Source: Sphingomonadales bacterium (GTDB taxonomy: Bacteria > Pseudomonadota > Alphaproteobacteria > Sphingomonadales > Sphingomonadaceae). From it: a stretch of 14,371 nt of DNA. The stretch covers positions 1 through 14,371 of the forward strand of contig JAIYAA010000329.1 of NCBI GenBank assembly GCA_027489295.1, given 5' to 3'. Each line of letters opens with the position of its first letter. Position 1 is the first letter of the stretch. The position numbers were made by a program, and so were the translations under genes. Shown here one piece after another: positions 7,906 to 14,371 of this stretch. The notes beneath the pieces are model-generated. The model worked only from the letters and a program-made list of their open reading frames with translations, was not told where the DNA came from and did not search any database.

Positions 7906-8065
7906 CGCGCGACAGGCGCGGCGACGGGGCGGGAAGCGCTACCGGCCGCGCCATGCCGAACAATTCGGCGAAGCGGTGCAATTGCGGATGAATGCTTGCG
8001 TACAGCGTCCAGCATGCCGCCACGAACGCGGCACTGAACAGAAAAAAGACAGCGAATCCAGTCAT
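7844..8065 (-). CDS. Small single-span membrane protein, putatively SOS-induced (73 aa)
   Basis: I do not recognise this protein. It is 73 residues: a hydrophobic helix at about residues 3-24 (GFAVFFLF to WTLYAS), a short amphipathic stretch (HPQLHRFAELFGM, 26-38), then a proline- and arginine-rich tail (41-70). By the positive-inside rule the tail should be cytoplasmic. Evidence that it is real: an excellent AGGAG seven bases before the ATG (minus strand), a plausible TTGACG/CATACA promoter about 100 bases upstream, and two LexA-type boxes on that promoter. The frame stays open upstream to 8254, but those starts lack a ribosome-binding site and read through the promoter. Its end overlaps pssA by 62 bases. 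The architecture resembles the small SOS-induced division inhibitors of Caulobacter (SidA, DidA), but sequence homology is not claimed. Function is inferred only from context. Confidence 0.68.
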   Translation of the reverse strand: MTGFAVFFLFSAAFVAACWTLYASIHPQLHRFAELFGMARPVALPAPSPRLSRVSVRSVPARMPRPRPHLAVA

Positions 8066-8161
8066 AACCCGGCTCCTGATCTTCAACGCCGATCCCCGCG
8101 GAACCCAAGACCCTCGAACCGTCGAGAGTTTTGCCTGTTCCATCAATCGCGTTCTGATCGC

Positions 8162-8190
8162 TGTATGTTCCATTCCTGTTCCGCCGTCAA
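8162..8190 (-). promoter_or_regulatory. Promoter of the small membrane-protein gene
   Basis: On the minus strand TTGACG (8190-8185) is followed after exactly 17 bases by CATACA (8167-8162). The -35 is five of six to consensus and the -10 is weaker (three of six). Transcription would start near 8155, giving a leader of about 90 bases before the ATG at 8065. A LexA-type box occupies the spacer between the two hexamers, as in classic SOS promoters. Confidence 0.55.
8167..8181. promoter_or_regulatory. LexA (SOS) box 1, GTTC-N7-GTTC
   Basis: GTTC at 8167-8170 and 8178-8181 with exactly seven bases between, the alphaproteobacterial LexA-binding pattern; the extended form is TGTTCC-N5-TGTTCC. It fills the spacer and touches the -10 of the minus-strand promoter, so bound LexA would block RNA polymerase there. 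Confidence 0.7.
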
Positions 8191-8195
8191 GCGAT

Positions 8196-8210
8196 GTTCC
8201 AGCAATGTTC
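8196..8210. promoter_or_regulatory. LexA (SOS) box 2, GTTC-N7-GTTC
   Basis: GTTC at 8196-8199 and 8207-8210, again with seven bases between and the same TGTTCC-N5-TGTTCC extension. It starts 29 bases from box 1 and sits just upstream of the minus-strand -35. Two perfect boxes within 44 bases are very unlikely by chance. Confidence 0.68.
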
Positions 8211-8283
8211 CACCTTGCGCGGCAGGACTCCATCGAGTAAGCGGCCCGCCTCAACCCCGCATGGGAAGCATCATAACCCGGTG

Positions 8284-8300
8284 TTCGGAACGCTTCCGAA
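8284..8300 (+). promoter_or_regulatory. Hairpin in the rpsB leader
   Basis: TTCGGAA (8284-8290) and TTCCGAA (8294-8300) form a perfect seven-pair stem with a three-base CGC loop, 40 bases before the rpsB start and 24 before its ribosome-binding site. No T-run follows, so it is not a terminator. It could be part of a structured leader used for S2 autoregulation, which is known for rpsB leaders elsewhere; here that is only a suggestion. Confidence 0.35.
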
Positions 8301-8340
8301 TTCCCGCTTCCCAGAGGACCAACCGGAAGGAGTTATCCCT

Positions 8341-9096
8341 ATGGCGGCACCTGTCGTCACCATGCAGCAGCTGCTCGAGTCGGGCGCGCACTTCGGTCAC
8401 CAGACCCATCGCTGGAACCCGAAGATGAAGCCTTACATCTTCGGTGATCGCAACGGCGTTCACATCATCGACCTGTCGCAGACCGTTCCGCTCTTCGCGC
8501 GTGCCCTCGAGTTCGTCAGCTCGACCGTCGCCGCCGGCGGCAAGGTGCTGTTCGTCGGCACAAAGCGCCAGGCGCAGGAGCCGATCGCCGACGCCGCGCG
8601 TCGTGCGGGCCAGCATTTCGTCAACCACCGCTGGCTGGGCGGCATGCTCACCAACTGGAAGACCATCAGCAACTCGATCAAGCGCCTCAAGACGCTCGAA
8701 GAGCAGCTGTCGGGCGACACGCACGGCCTCACCAAGAAGGAAGTGTTGCAGCTCACCCGTGAGCGCGACAAGCTCGAGCTCTCGCTCGGCGGCATCCGCG
8801 ACATGGGCGGCATCCCCGACATCATGTTCGTGATCGACGCGAACAAGGAAGAGCTGGCGATCAAGGAAGCCAACACGCTGGGCATCCCCGTCGTCGCCGT
8901 GCTCGATTCGAACGTTTCGCCGGACGGCATCGCGTTCCCGGTTCCGGGCAACGACGACGCCAGCCGCGCCATCCGCCTGTACTGCGAAGCCATCGCCATC
9001 GCCGCGACCCGTGGCGGCCGCGAAGCGCTGATGCAGCAGGGCTATGACTTCGGTGCTGCCGAGCAGCCGCCGGTCGAGGAAGCCGTCGAAGGCTGA
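8341..9096 (+). CDS. rpsB: 30S ribosomal protein S2
   Basis: A 251-residue S2 protein of the small ribosomal subunit, needed for S1 docking and translation initiation. The N-terminal signature runs from [20 protein letters not shown] (16-35), followed by VGTKRQAQE (72-80) and [16 protein letters not shown] (94-109); the C-terminal half has PVVAVLDSN and the [11 protein letters not shown] segment. The length is normal for the family, with a short acidic tail. The ATG at 8341 is fixed by GGAAGGAG (8325-8332) eight bases upstream. The frame is open further upstream to 8194, but that extension crosses the leader and has no family similarity. It is followed by tsf, the usual arrangement, with a hairpin terminator or attenuator in the 83-base gap. 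A structured leader may regulate it. Confidence 0.98.
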   Translation: MAAPVVTMQQLLESGAHFGHQTHRWNPKMKPYIFGDRNGVHIIDLSQTVPLFARALEFVSSTVAAGGKVLFVGTKRQAQEPIADAARRAGQHFVNHRWLGGMLTNWKTISNSIKRLKTLEEQLSGDTHGLTKKEVLQLTRERDKLELSLGGIRDMGGIPDIMFVIDANKEELAIKEANTLGIPVVAVLDSNVSPDGIAFPVPGNDDASRAIRLYCEAIAIAATRGGREALMQQGYDFGAAEQPPVEEAVEG

Positions 9097-9122
9097 TTGC
9101 CCGCGTCATCGAACCGTAATCG

Positions 9123-9162
9123 GGGCGGGGCAGGGCAACGCGCACTGCTCCGCCCGACTTTT
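9123..9162 (+). terminator. Terminator/attenuator between rpsB and tsf
   Basis: GGGCGGGGCAG (9123-9133) pairs with CTGCTCCGCCC (9145-9155) over eleven pairs with one G-U, closing an 11-base loop, and TTTT follows at 9159-9162. This looks like a partial terminator that lowers tsf relative to rpsB transcripts, as reported for this operon in E. coli. The T-tract is short and set back by three bases, so read-through is likely. tsf could instead have its own promoter, but none is obvious. Confidence 0.65.
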
Positions 9163-9179
9163 AACTGAGGAATAGAGAC

Positions 9180-10109
9180 ATGGCCGAGATCACTGCAGCC
9201 GCCGTCAAGGAACTCCGCGAAAAGAGCGGCGCCGGTATGATGGATTGCAAGAAGGCGCTCTCCGAAACCAACGGTGACATGGAAGCCGCTGCCGACTGGC
9301 TGCGCGCCAAGGGCCTCGCCGCCGCCGCCAAGAAGTCGAGCCGCACCGCTGCCGAGGGCCTCGTCGGCCTCGCCGTTGCCGGCACCAAGGGCGTCGCCGT
9401 CGAGGTGAACTCGCAGACCGACTTCGTCGCCAAGAACGAGATCTTCCAGGGCTTCGTGCGCGAGACTACCGCGCTGGCGCTCGATGCCGGTGACGACATT
9501 GCCGCCCTCAAGGCTACCAAGATGGAGTCGGGCCAGACCGTCGACGAGGCGCTGACCGCCAACATCGCCACCATCGGCGAGAACCAGGTGCTGCGTCGCG
9601 CCAAGAAGGTCGAAGTCGCCAACGGCGCGGTGATCCCGTACGTGCACAACGCGGCGGCCCCGGGCCTGGGCAAGATCGGCGTGCTCGTTGCGCTCGAATC
9701 CGAAGCAGGCGTCGACGTGCTCGAGCCGCTCGGCAAGCAGCTGGCGATGCACATCGCGGCAGCCTTCCCGCTGGCGCTGGACGAGAGCGGCCTGGACCAG
9801 GACGTGCTCGCCCGTGAGCGTGCGATCGCGGCCGAGAAGGCGTCCGAGAGCGGCAAGCCGGCCGAGATCATCGAGAAGATGGTCGACGGCGCGGTGAAGA
9901 AGTTCGCCAAGGAAAACGCCCTGCTCAGCCAGCTGTTCGTGATGGACGGCAAGACCCCGGTTGCGGACGTCATCGCCAAGGCGGCGAAGGACTCCGGCTC
10001 GGCGATCGTGCTGAAGGACTATGTCCGCTTCCAGCTCGGCGAAGGCATCGAGAAGGAAGAGAGCGATTTCGCTGCCGAAGTGGCGGCGACGGCCGGTCTC
10101 ACCAAGTAA
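9180..10109 (+). CDS. tsf: Elongation factor Ts
   Basis: A 309-residue nucleotide exchange factor that regenerates EF-Tu-GTP from EF-Tu-GDP in the cytoplasm. The N-terminal UBA-like domain (about residues 3-45, with [16 protein letters not shown]) is followed by the core contact motif TDFVAKN (80-86), in which the Asp-Phe pair inserts into EF-Tu beside the Mg site. The two core subdomains fill residues 55-280, with a conserved C-terminal part (FAAEVAA). The length is typical of Alphaproteobacteria, slightly longer than the 283-residue E. coli protein. The ATG at 9180 follows GAGGA (9167-9171) at eight bases. It is second in the rpsB-tsf pair and ends before a moderate terminator hairpin. Confidence 0.98.
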   Translation: MAEITAAAVKELREKSGAGMMDCKKALSETNGDMEAAADWLRAKGLAAAAKKSSRTAAEGLVGLAVAGTKGVAVEVNSQTDFVAKNEIFQGFVRETTALALDAGDDIAALKATKMESGQTVDEALTANIATIGENQVLRRAKKVEVANGAVIPYVHNAAAPGLGKIGVLVALESEAGVDVLEPLGKQLAMHIAAAFPLALDESGLDQDVLARERAIAAEKASESGKPAEIIEKMVDGAVKKFAKENALLSQLFVMDGKTPVADVIAKAAKDSGSAIVLKDYVRFQLGEGIEKEESDFAAEVAATAGLTK

Positions 10110-10123
10110 TCAGGCGCGCCGGG

Positions 10124-10145
10124 AGGGGCCGTTTCGGCGGCCTTT
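10124..10145 (+). terminator. Probable terminator after tsf
   Basis: A stem of A10124-G10131 with C10138-T10145 (five GC pairs, two G-U pairs and one A-U) closes the loop TTTCGG and runs into TTT at 10143-10145. It stands 15 bases after the tsf stop. The T-tract is short, so termination may be partial. Confidence 0.5.
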
Positions 10146-10160
10146 CTCCGGCATCCCCGC

Positions 10161-10198
10161 TTGTTCGCGCGGCGCGGCTCCTCTAGGGTCCGCGCCGC
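10161..10198 (+). promoter_or_regulatory. Candidate pyrH promoter with an embedded inverted repeat
   Basis: TTGTTC (10161-10166) and TAGGGT (10184-10189) are 17 bases apart, a weak promoter candidate that would give a pyrH leader of about 37 bases. A perfect nine-pair inverted repeat, GCGGCGCGG (10169-10177) and CCGCGCCGC (10190-10198), brackets the -10. The repeat could instead be a second terminator hairpin, since only TT follows it. Both readings are tentative. Confidence 0.3.
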
Positions 10199-10232
10199 TT
10201 CGCTGTCCGCTTCTCAAGATTTCAGGAACCCC

Positions 10233-10961
10233 ATGACCGTATCGACCTTCCGCCGCATTCTTCTCAAGCTGTCGGGGGAGGTCCTGATGGGCCAGGGCCA
10301 GTTCGGCATCGATCCGGAGACCTGCGAGCGCGTCGCGCTCGAGGTGAAGGAGGCCAAGGAAAGCGGTCTCGAAATCTGCATGACCGTGGGCGGCGGCAAC
10401 ATCTTCCGCGGCATTGCGGGCGCGGCGCAGGGCTTCGATCGGGCGAGCGCCGATTACATGGGCATGCTCGCCACCGTGATGAACGCGCTGGCGATGCAGA
10501 ACGCGCTGGAGAAGGTGGGCGTCGAAACCCGCGTCCAGTCGGCGATCCCGATGGCCAGCGTGTGCGAGCCCTATATCCGTCGCCGCGCCGAGCGGCACAT
10601 GGAGAAGGGCCGCGTCGTGCTGTTCGCGGCCGGCACCGGCCTGCCGTTCTTCACCACCGACACCACGGCGGCGCTGCGGGCGGCCGAGATGAAGTGCGAC
10701 GCGCTGTTCAAGGGCACCTCGGTCGATGGCGTGTACGACGCCGATCCCAAGAAGGTGCCGACCGCGACGCGCTACGAGACGCTCAGCTACGATCGCGTCC
10801 TCGCCGACAATCTGAAGGTGATGGATGCCTCGGCCGTGGCGCTCTGCCGCGACAACCATATCCCGATCGTGGTGTTCAACATCCGCGGCGAGGGCAATCT
10901 CGCCTCGGTGCTCCGGGGCGAGGGGACTTCCACCATCGTCCAGGACGCGAACGCCGCGTAA
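10233..10961 (+). CDS. pyrH: UMP kinase
   Basis: A 242-residue bacterial UMP kinase of the amino-acid-kinase fold, which phosphorylates UMP to UDP with ATP and is the allosteric gate of pyrimidine nucleotide synthesis. The phosphate-binding KLSGE is at 12-16, GGGNIFRG at 53-60, [11 protein letters not shown] at 134-144 and [11 protein letters not shown] at 164-174, followed by the [12 protein letters not shown] helix. The length matches the E. coli enzyme (241 residues). The ATG at 10233 is preferred: CAGGAA is at 10223-10228 and the protein begins one strand before KLSGE. An in-frame ATG at 10161 would add 24 unrelated residues across the leader. It starts the pyrH-frr-uppS-cdsA-dxr-rseP series, 33 bases before frr. 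Confidence 0.97.
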   Translation: MTVSTFRRILLKLSGEVLMGQGQFGIDPETCERVALEVKEAKESGLEICMTVGGGNIFRGIAGAAQGFDRASADYMGMLATVMNALAMQNALEKVGVETRVQSAIPMASVCEPYIRRRAERHMEKGRVVLFAAGTGLPFFTTDTTAALRAAEMKCDALFKGTSVDGVYDADPKKVPTATRYETLSYDRVLADNLKVMDASAVALCRDNHIPIVVFNIRGEGNLASVLRGEGTSTIVQDANAA

Positions 10962-10994
10962 TCCAACGAACCCAAGCTTCAAGGAAAGCCGAAA

Positions 10995-11552
10995 ATGGCC
11001 GCTTACGACAAGGCAGATCTCGAGCGCCGCATGGCCGGTGCCGTGGAATCGCTCAAGCACGATCTCGGCGGTCTTCGCACCGGCCGCGCGTCCACCACGC
11101 TGCTCGATCCGGTGACGGTCGAGGTCTATGGCTCGCACATGCCGATTACCCAGGTGGCGACCGTCTCGGCGCCGGAGCCGCGGATGCTGTCGGTGCAGGT
11201 GTGGGACAAGTCGAACGTCGGCCCCGTCGACAAGGCGATCCGCTCGGCGGGCCTGGGCCTCAATCCGATCGTCGACGGCCAGACGCTGCGCCTGCCGATC
11301 CCCGACCTGACCGAGGAGCGCCGCAAGGAACTCGCCAAGCTCGCCAACCAATATGCGGAGAAGGCCCGCATCGCCGCGCGCAACGTGCGCCGCGACGGCA
11401 TGGACAGCCTGAAGACCGACGAGAAGAAGGGCGTGTTCGGCGAGGACGAGCGCAAGCGCCACGAAACCGAGGTGCAGAAGCTGACCGACGCGACCATCGC
11501 CGACATCGACGCGGCGGCGGCATCCAAGGAAAAGGAAATCCTGGGCAAGTGA
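10995..11552 (+). CDS. frr: Ribosome recycling factor
   Basis: A 185-residue ribosome recycling factor that, with EF-G, splits the post-termination ribosome so it can be reused. The length is exactly that of the family. LRTGRAS (27-33) in the first long helix, the domain II loop with [10 protein letters not shown], and the [11 protein letters not shown] segment of the third helix are all recognisable, and the C-terminus ends in a lysine- and glutamate-rich helix. The ATG at 10995 follows AAGGA (10981-10985) at nine bases. It sits between pyrH and uppS, the standard order in Alphaproteobacteria, 33 bases after pyrH and 42 before uppS, consistent with one transcript. Confidence 0.98.
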   Translation: MAAYDKADLERRMAGAVESLKHDLGGLRTGRASTTLLDPVTVEVYGSHMPITQVATVSAPEPRMLSVQVWDKSNVGPVDKAIRSAGLGLNPIVDGQTLRLPIPDLTEERRKELAKLANQYAEKARIAARNVRRDGMDSLKTDEKKGVFGEDERKRHETEVQKLTDATIADIDAAAASKEKEILGK

Positions 11553-11594
11553 TCCGCGCCGGGGGGTCTGGGGCAGCCAAAGGGGCAGGGTGCG

Positions 11595-12329
11595 GTGGCT
11601 GTTAAGCTGGCTTCCGCTTCGGGCGGCGAAACACCGCCGCCCCGCCATGTCGCGATCATCATGGACGGAAATGGCCGCTGGGCGAAGAAGCGGCTGCTGC
11701 CGCGTATCGCCGGCCACCGGCAGGGTGTGGAGGCGGTGCGTCGAGTCGCGCGCGCGGCGCGTACCCTCGGCATCGAGGTTCTGACGCTCTACGCCTTCTC
11801 GTCCGAGAACTGGCGCCGTCCCGAAGAAGAGGTCGGCGCGCTGATGGGGTTGCTGCGGCATTTCCTCGCCAGCGAGCTGGACGAGCTGATCGCCGAGGGC
11901 GTGAAGCTCAAGGTGATCGGCGACTGGCGCAGCCTGTCGCCGGACCTTGTCGCGATGATCGAGGGTGCGGTTGCGCGAACCGCCGGAAATCCCGGCCCGA
12001 CGCTGGCGATCGCGCTGAACTATGGCGCGCAGGCGGAAATCCTGGCGGCCGCGCGGCGGCTTGCGGAGCAGGCGCGCGACGGCACGCTGGACCCCGGCAT
12101 GATCGACGAGGCGCGCTTCGACGGCGAGCTGGAGACGGCGGGCATGCCGCCGCTCGACCTGCTGATCCGTACCTCGGGCGAACAACGGCTGTCGAATTTC
12201 CTGCTGTGGCAGGCGGCCTATGCCGAGCTGTTGTTCGTCGATACGCTCTGGCCCGACTTCGACGAGCGGACGCTTGCCGACGCGCTGGCCCAGTTCGGGC
12301 AGCGCCAGCGACGGTTCGGCGGTCTGTGA
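11595..12329 (+). CDS. uppS: Isoprenyl transferase (undecaprenyl diphosphate synthase)
   Basis: A 244-residue cis-prenyltransferase that adds isopentenyl units to farnesyl diphosphate to build the undecaprenyl (or decaprenyl) diphosphate carrier for peptidoglycan and polysaccharide precursors. Seen are HVAIIMDGNGRWA (18-30) with catalytic Asp24, FSSENW (68-73), and the isopentenyl-diphosphate-binding IRTSGEQRLSNFLLWQ (191-206) followed by LWPDF (218-222). The start is a GTG at 11595 with a GGGG/AGGG purine run (11582-11590) upstream; no ATG lies between it and the first motif. The stop overlaps the cdsA start as GTGA, so translation is probably coupled. Product chain length cannot be deduced from the sequence. 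Confidence 0.95.
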   Translation: MAVKLASASGGETPPPRHVAIIMDGNGRWAKKRLLPRIAGHRQGVEAVRRVARAARTLGIEVLTLYAFSSENWRRPEEEVGALMGLLRHFLASELDELIAEGVKLKVIGDWRSLSPDLVAMIEGAVARTAGNPGPTLAIALNYGAQAEILAAARRLAEQARDGTLDPGMIDEARFDGELETAGMPPLDLLIRTSGEQRLSNFLLWQAAYAELLFVDTLWPDFDERTLADALAQFGQRQRRFGGL

Positions 12330-13126
12330 GCAAGAATTCGGACCTTCCCAAGCGTGCCGTCGTCGGCGTCGCGCTGGTCGGACTTGCGCTGGCCGCGTTG
12401 TGGGCCGGTGGCTGGGGCTTCTGGCTGGTCATCGCGGTGATGGCAGTGCTGATGATCGGCGAATGGGCGTTGCTCGCCGGAGACGCCGGCCGGAAGCGGC
12501 TTTCTCAATATGTGCTGGTCGTGCCGCTGGCGATCCTCAGCCCGGCAGCCGCCGGGCCCGGATTTCTGGCGCTGGGCCTGGTGTTCGGTGCATTCTTCTT
12601 CGTCGCCATCGTCACCCGCAACGGCAAGCTCGGCGCGGGGCAGATCTATGTCGGCTTGCCGATCCTGGCGCTGCTCCTGCTGCGCGAACACCCCCAGGGC
12701 TTCGCCGCGACGCTCTGGGCGATGGCGATCGTCTGGGTCTGCGACAGCGGTGCCTATTTTGCCGGGCGCGCCATCGGCGGGCCGAAGCTTGCGCCGGCGA
12801 TCAGCCCGAACAAGACCTGGGCGGGCTTTGTCGGCGGACTTTTTGCTGCCGTCCTGTTCTCGGCGGTCTTCGCGGCCCTCGCTCCCGGGGAAGCGATCGG
12901 CTGGTGGCTGGTGCCGGTCTCGCCGGTCGTCGCGATCGCGTCGCAGATCGGCGATCTCTACGAGAGCCATCTGAAGCGGGTGGCGGGCGTCAAGGATTCG
13001 GGCACGCTGCTGCCGGGGCATGGCGGCATTCTCGACCGGCTGGACGGGCTGGTCTTCGCGGCACCCGTTGCCGCCTTGTTTTTTGCGATCCATCATCAGG
13101 TGGTCTTGGGAGGTTTCTGGTGGTGA
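12326..13126 (+). CDS. cdsA: Phosphatidate cytidylyltransferase (CDP-diglyceride synthase)
   Basis: A 266-residue polytopic inner-membrane enzyme that makes CDP-diacylglycerol from phosphatidate and CTP, the branch-point precursor of all phospholipids and the direct substrate of PssA encoded 4.4 kb upstream. Hydrophobic spans run through about residues 11-50, 62-96, 108-119, 128-150, 165-187 and 192-207. The family signature is complete at residues 214-240: SHLKR, then KDSG (223-226), PGHGG (230-234) and DRLD (237-240), carrying the metal-binding aspartates. I set the start at the GTG that overlaps the uppS stop (GTGA, 12326-12329); it puts a short hydrophilic N-terminus before the first membrane span. 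The frame is open further upstream inside uppS, but that is not family-like. Confidence 0.93.
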   Translation: MSKNSDLPKRAVVGVALVGLALAALWAGGWGFWLVIAVMAVLMIGEWALLAGDAGRKRLSQYVLVVPLAILSPAAAGPGFLALGLVFGAFFFVAIVTRNGKLGAGQIYVGLPILALLLLREHPQGFAATLWAMAIVWVCDSGAYFAGRAIGGPKLAPAISPNKTWAGFVGGLFAAVLFSAVFAALAPGEAIGWWLVPVSPVVAIASQIGDLYESHLKRVAGVKDSGTLLPGHGGILDRLDGLVFAAPVAALFFAIHHQVVLGGFWW

Positions 13127-14280
13127 AGCGCGTTACGGTGCTGGGGGCGACCGGTTCGGTCGGAACCTCCACGCTCGACCTGATCGAACGCAATTCGAAC
13201 GCCTTCGAAGTGGTGGCGCTGACCGCCAATTGCGATGTCGAGAAGCTGGCCGCCGCTGCCATTCGCACCAACGCACGCTATGCCGTGGTGGCCGACCAAG
13301 CCTGCCTGCCGACGCTGCGCGAGCGGCTGGCGGGGACGGGGGTCGAGGCGCTCGGCGGCGCCCATGCGGTGTGCGATGTCGCGCGGATGGGCGCGGACTG
13401 GACGATGGCCGCGATCGTCGGCGCCGCCGGGCTCAAGCCGGTGATGGCCGCGCTGGAAGGCGGCGGCACGGTTGCGCTCGCCAACAAGGAGTCGCTGGTC
13501 TCGGCGGGCGAGGTGATGATGGCGGCCGCCCGCGCGCACGGCGCGACGCTGCTGCCGGTCGATTCGGAGCACAACGCGGTGTTCCAGTGCCTCGATCGCA
13601 CCGCACCCAAGGGCGTGCGCCGGATCATCCTCACCGCCAGCGGCGGCCCGTTCCGCTCGACGCCCAAGGAGGCGATGCGCGCCATCACGCCGGCGCAGGC
13701 GGTGGCGCATCCCAACTGGTCGATGGGCGCCAAGATCTCGGTCGATTCGGCGACGATGATGAACAAGGGCCTCGAACTGATCGAGGCGTTCCACCTGTTC
13801 CCGGTCGCGGCCGAGCAGCTGGCGGTGCTGGTGCATGCCCAGTCGGTCGTCCACTCGATGGTGGAATATGTCGATGGATCGGTGCTGGCGCAGCTCGGTA
13901 CGCCCGACATGCGCACCCCGATCGCCTATGCGCTGGCCTGGCCCGAGCGGATGGAAACGCCGTGCGCGCCGCTGGACCTTGCCGCGGTAGGCCGGCTGGA
14001 CTTCGAAAATCCGGATCTCGAGCGCTTCCCGGCGCTCGCGCTGGCGATCGAGGTGCTCAAGGCCGGCGGGGCGCGTCCGGCGATCCTCAACGCGGCCAAC
14101 GAAGTCGCCGTCGCGGCCTTTCTTGCCGGGCGGATCGGATTTCTTGAAATTGCCGCAATCTCTGCCGATACGCTTAGCCGCTATGACCCGGCCGCACCGG
14201 ACACGCTCGACGCCGTACTGGCAATCGACGAAGAGGCGCGGCGCTACGCGGCTGAGCGAGTGAAGGACTGCGTCGCTTGA
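13123..14280 (+). CDS. dxr: 1-deoxy-D-xylulose-5-phosphate reductoisomerase
   Basis: A 385-residue cytoplasmic enzyme that rearranges and reduces 1-deoxyxylulose 5-phosphate to 2-C-methylerythritol 4-phosphate with NADPH, the committed step of the MEP isoprenoid pathway and the target of fosmidomycin. The NADPH motif GATGSVG is at 8-14 and ANKESLV at 120-126. The metal ligands are Asp147 and Glu149 in DSEHN plus Glu218 in NKGLE, and the substrate loop includes HPNWSMG (196-202). I prefer the GTG at 13123, which overlaps the cdsA stop as GTGA and follows GGGAGG (13108-13113) at nine bases; GTG 13120 would add one valine codon. It ends overlapping the rseP start. It feeds the isoprenoid chain made by UppS. 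Confidence 0.96.
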   Translation: MKRVTVLGATGSVGTSTLDLIERNSNAFEVVALTANCDVEKLAAAAIRTNARYAVVADQACLPTLRERLAGTGVEALGGAHAVCDVARMGADWTMAAIVGAAGLKPVMAALEGGGTVALANKESLVSAGEVMMAAARAHGATLLPVDSEHNAVFQCLDRTAPKGVRRIILTASGGPFRSTPKEAMRAITPAQAVAHPNWSMGAKISVDSATMMNKGLELIEAFHLFPVAAEQLAVLVHAQSVVHSMVEYVDGSVLAQLGTPDMRTPIAYALAWPERMETPCAPLDLAAVGRLDFENPDLERFPALALAIEVLKAGGARPAILNAANEVAVAAFLAGRIGFLEIAAISADTLSRYDPAAPDTLDAVLAIDEEARRYAAERVKDCVA

Positions 14281-14371
14281 TCCAATCCCCCGGCATCCTG
14301 CTCACCATTCTGGCGTTCGCGCTGGTGATCGGGCCGCTCGTGTTCCTGCACGAGCTGGGACATTATCTGGC
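14277..14371 (+). CDS. rseP: RIP metalloprotease RseP, N-terminal fragment (3' end outside window)
   Basis: The first 31 residues of a site-2-type intramembrane zinc protease, cut by the window edge. A hydrophobic helix (about residues 6-22, GILLTILAFALVIGPLV) contains or leads into the zinc-binding HELGH (24-28), the HExxH active site placed in the first membrane helix as in RseP. This family cleaves anti-sigma factors in the membrane during envelope stress. The start is a TTG that overlaps the dxr stop as TTGA, with AAGGA (14263-14267) nine bases upstream. Position after dxr is the usual one in Alphaproteobacteria. Only the beginning is visible, so the PDZ domains and second metal motif cannot be checked. 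Confidence 0.9.
   Translation, partial: MIQSPGILLTILAFALVIGPLVFLHELGHYL

Noticed and set aside
8113..8132. CTCGA-ACCG-TCGAG hairpin followed by TTTT as a terminator
   Set aside because: Only five pairs, and it falls inside the leader of the small minus-strand gene with no plus-strand gene to terminate nearby.
8137..8154. A third GTTC pair as a LexA box
   Set aside because: The two GTTC words are ten bases apart, not seven, so it is at most a decayed site.
8194..8340. An N-terminal extension of rpsB by 49 codons
   Set aside because: The added part crosses the leader hairpin and ribosome-binding site, has no S2 similarity, and the ATG at 8341 has an ideal GGAAGGAG.
10110..12185. A 691-codon open frame on the minus strand opposite pyrH, frr and uppS
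   Set aside because: It is antisense to three conserved genes. The long frame follows from GC-rich codon bias, and its translation is a low-complexity His/Arg/Ala mix with no recognisable domain.
12220..13122. An extension of dxr upstream, reading as a fusion
   Set aside because: It runs out of frame through uppS and cdsA with low-complexity translation; dxr homology begins at about 13123.
1..14371. Mobile elements, CRISPR arrays, tRNA genes or foreign-looking DNA
   Set aside because: No transposase, terminal repeats, spaced direct repeats or tRNA-like folds were noticed, and base composition looks even throughout.

Overview
The window is GC-rich alphaproteobacterial chromosome, most likely from a sphingomonad (Sphingomonas or a relative). 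The core gene order rpsB-tsf-pyrH-frr-uppS-cdsA-dxr-rseP is typical of Alphaproteobacteria. The D-mannonate dehydratase has the length and active-site numbering of the characterised Novosphingobium enzyme. No mobile element, CRISPR array, tRNA or rRNA was seen. The genus is inferred, because no database search was possible. LAYOUT: (1) 1-2458, a tightly coupled catabolic cluster: the end of a zinc-type alcohol dehydrogenase, an ACAD10/11-type phosphotransferase and a short-chain dehydrogenase, joined by ATGA stop/start overlaps. (2) 2515-5516, a hemicellulose and hexuronate block: a LacI-type operator, a secreted GH39 glycosidase, two candidate GntR/FadR-type boxes and manD, closed by a strong bidirectional terminator. 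(3) 5537-7905, phospholipid genes: a PmtA-like phospholipid N-methyltransferase on the minus strand, divergent from psd-pssA. (4) 7844-8210, a minus-strand unit encoding a 73-residue single-span membrane protein, preceded by two tandem GTTC-N7-GTTC sequences, the alphaproteobacterial LexA (SOS) box pattern. One box fills the spacer of a TTGACG/CATACA promoter that reads toward the small gene. (5) 8341-14371, core translation, nucleotide and envelope genes: rpsB-tsf with an internal hairpin terminator or attenuator, then pyrH-frr-uppS-cdsA-dxr-rseP, the last cut by the window edge. HOW THE GENES FIT TOGETHER: CdsA makes CDP-diacylglycerol, PssA converts it to phosphatidylserine, Psd decarboxylates that to phosphatidylethanolamine, and the methyltransferase can methylate the product, so a whole phospholipid branch lies within about 7.6 kb. 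Dxr and UppS supply the isoprenoid route to the undecaprenyl carrier for cell-wall synthesis. The GH39 enzyme and ManD fit breakdown of glucuronic-acid-decorated xylan. The most novel-looking item is the putative SOS-controlled small membrane protein, which resembles in architecture, not in proven sequence homology, the SOS-induced division inhibitors SidA and DidA of Caulobacter.
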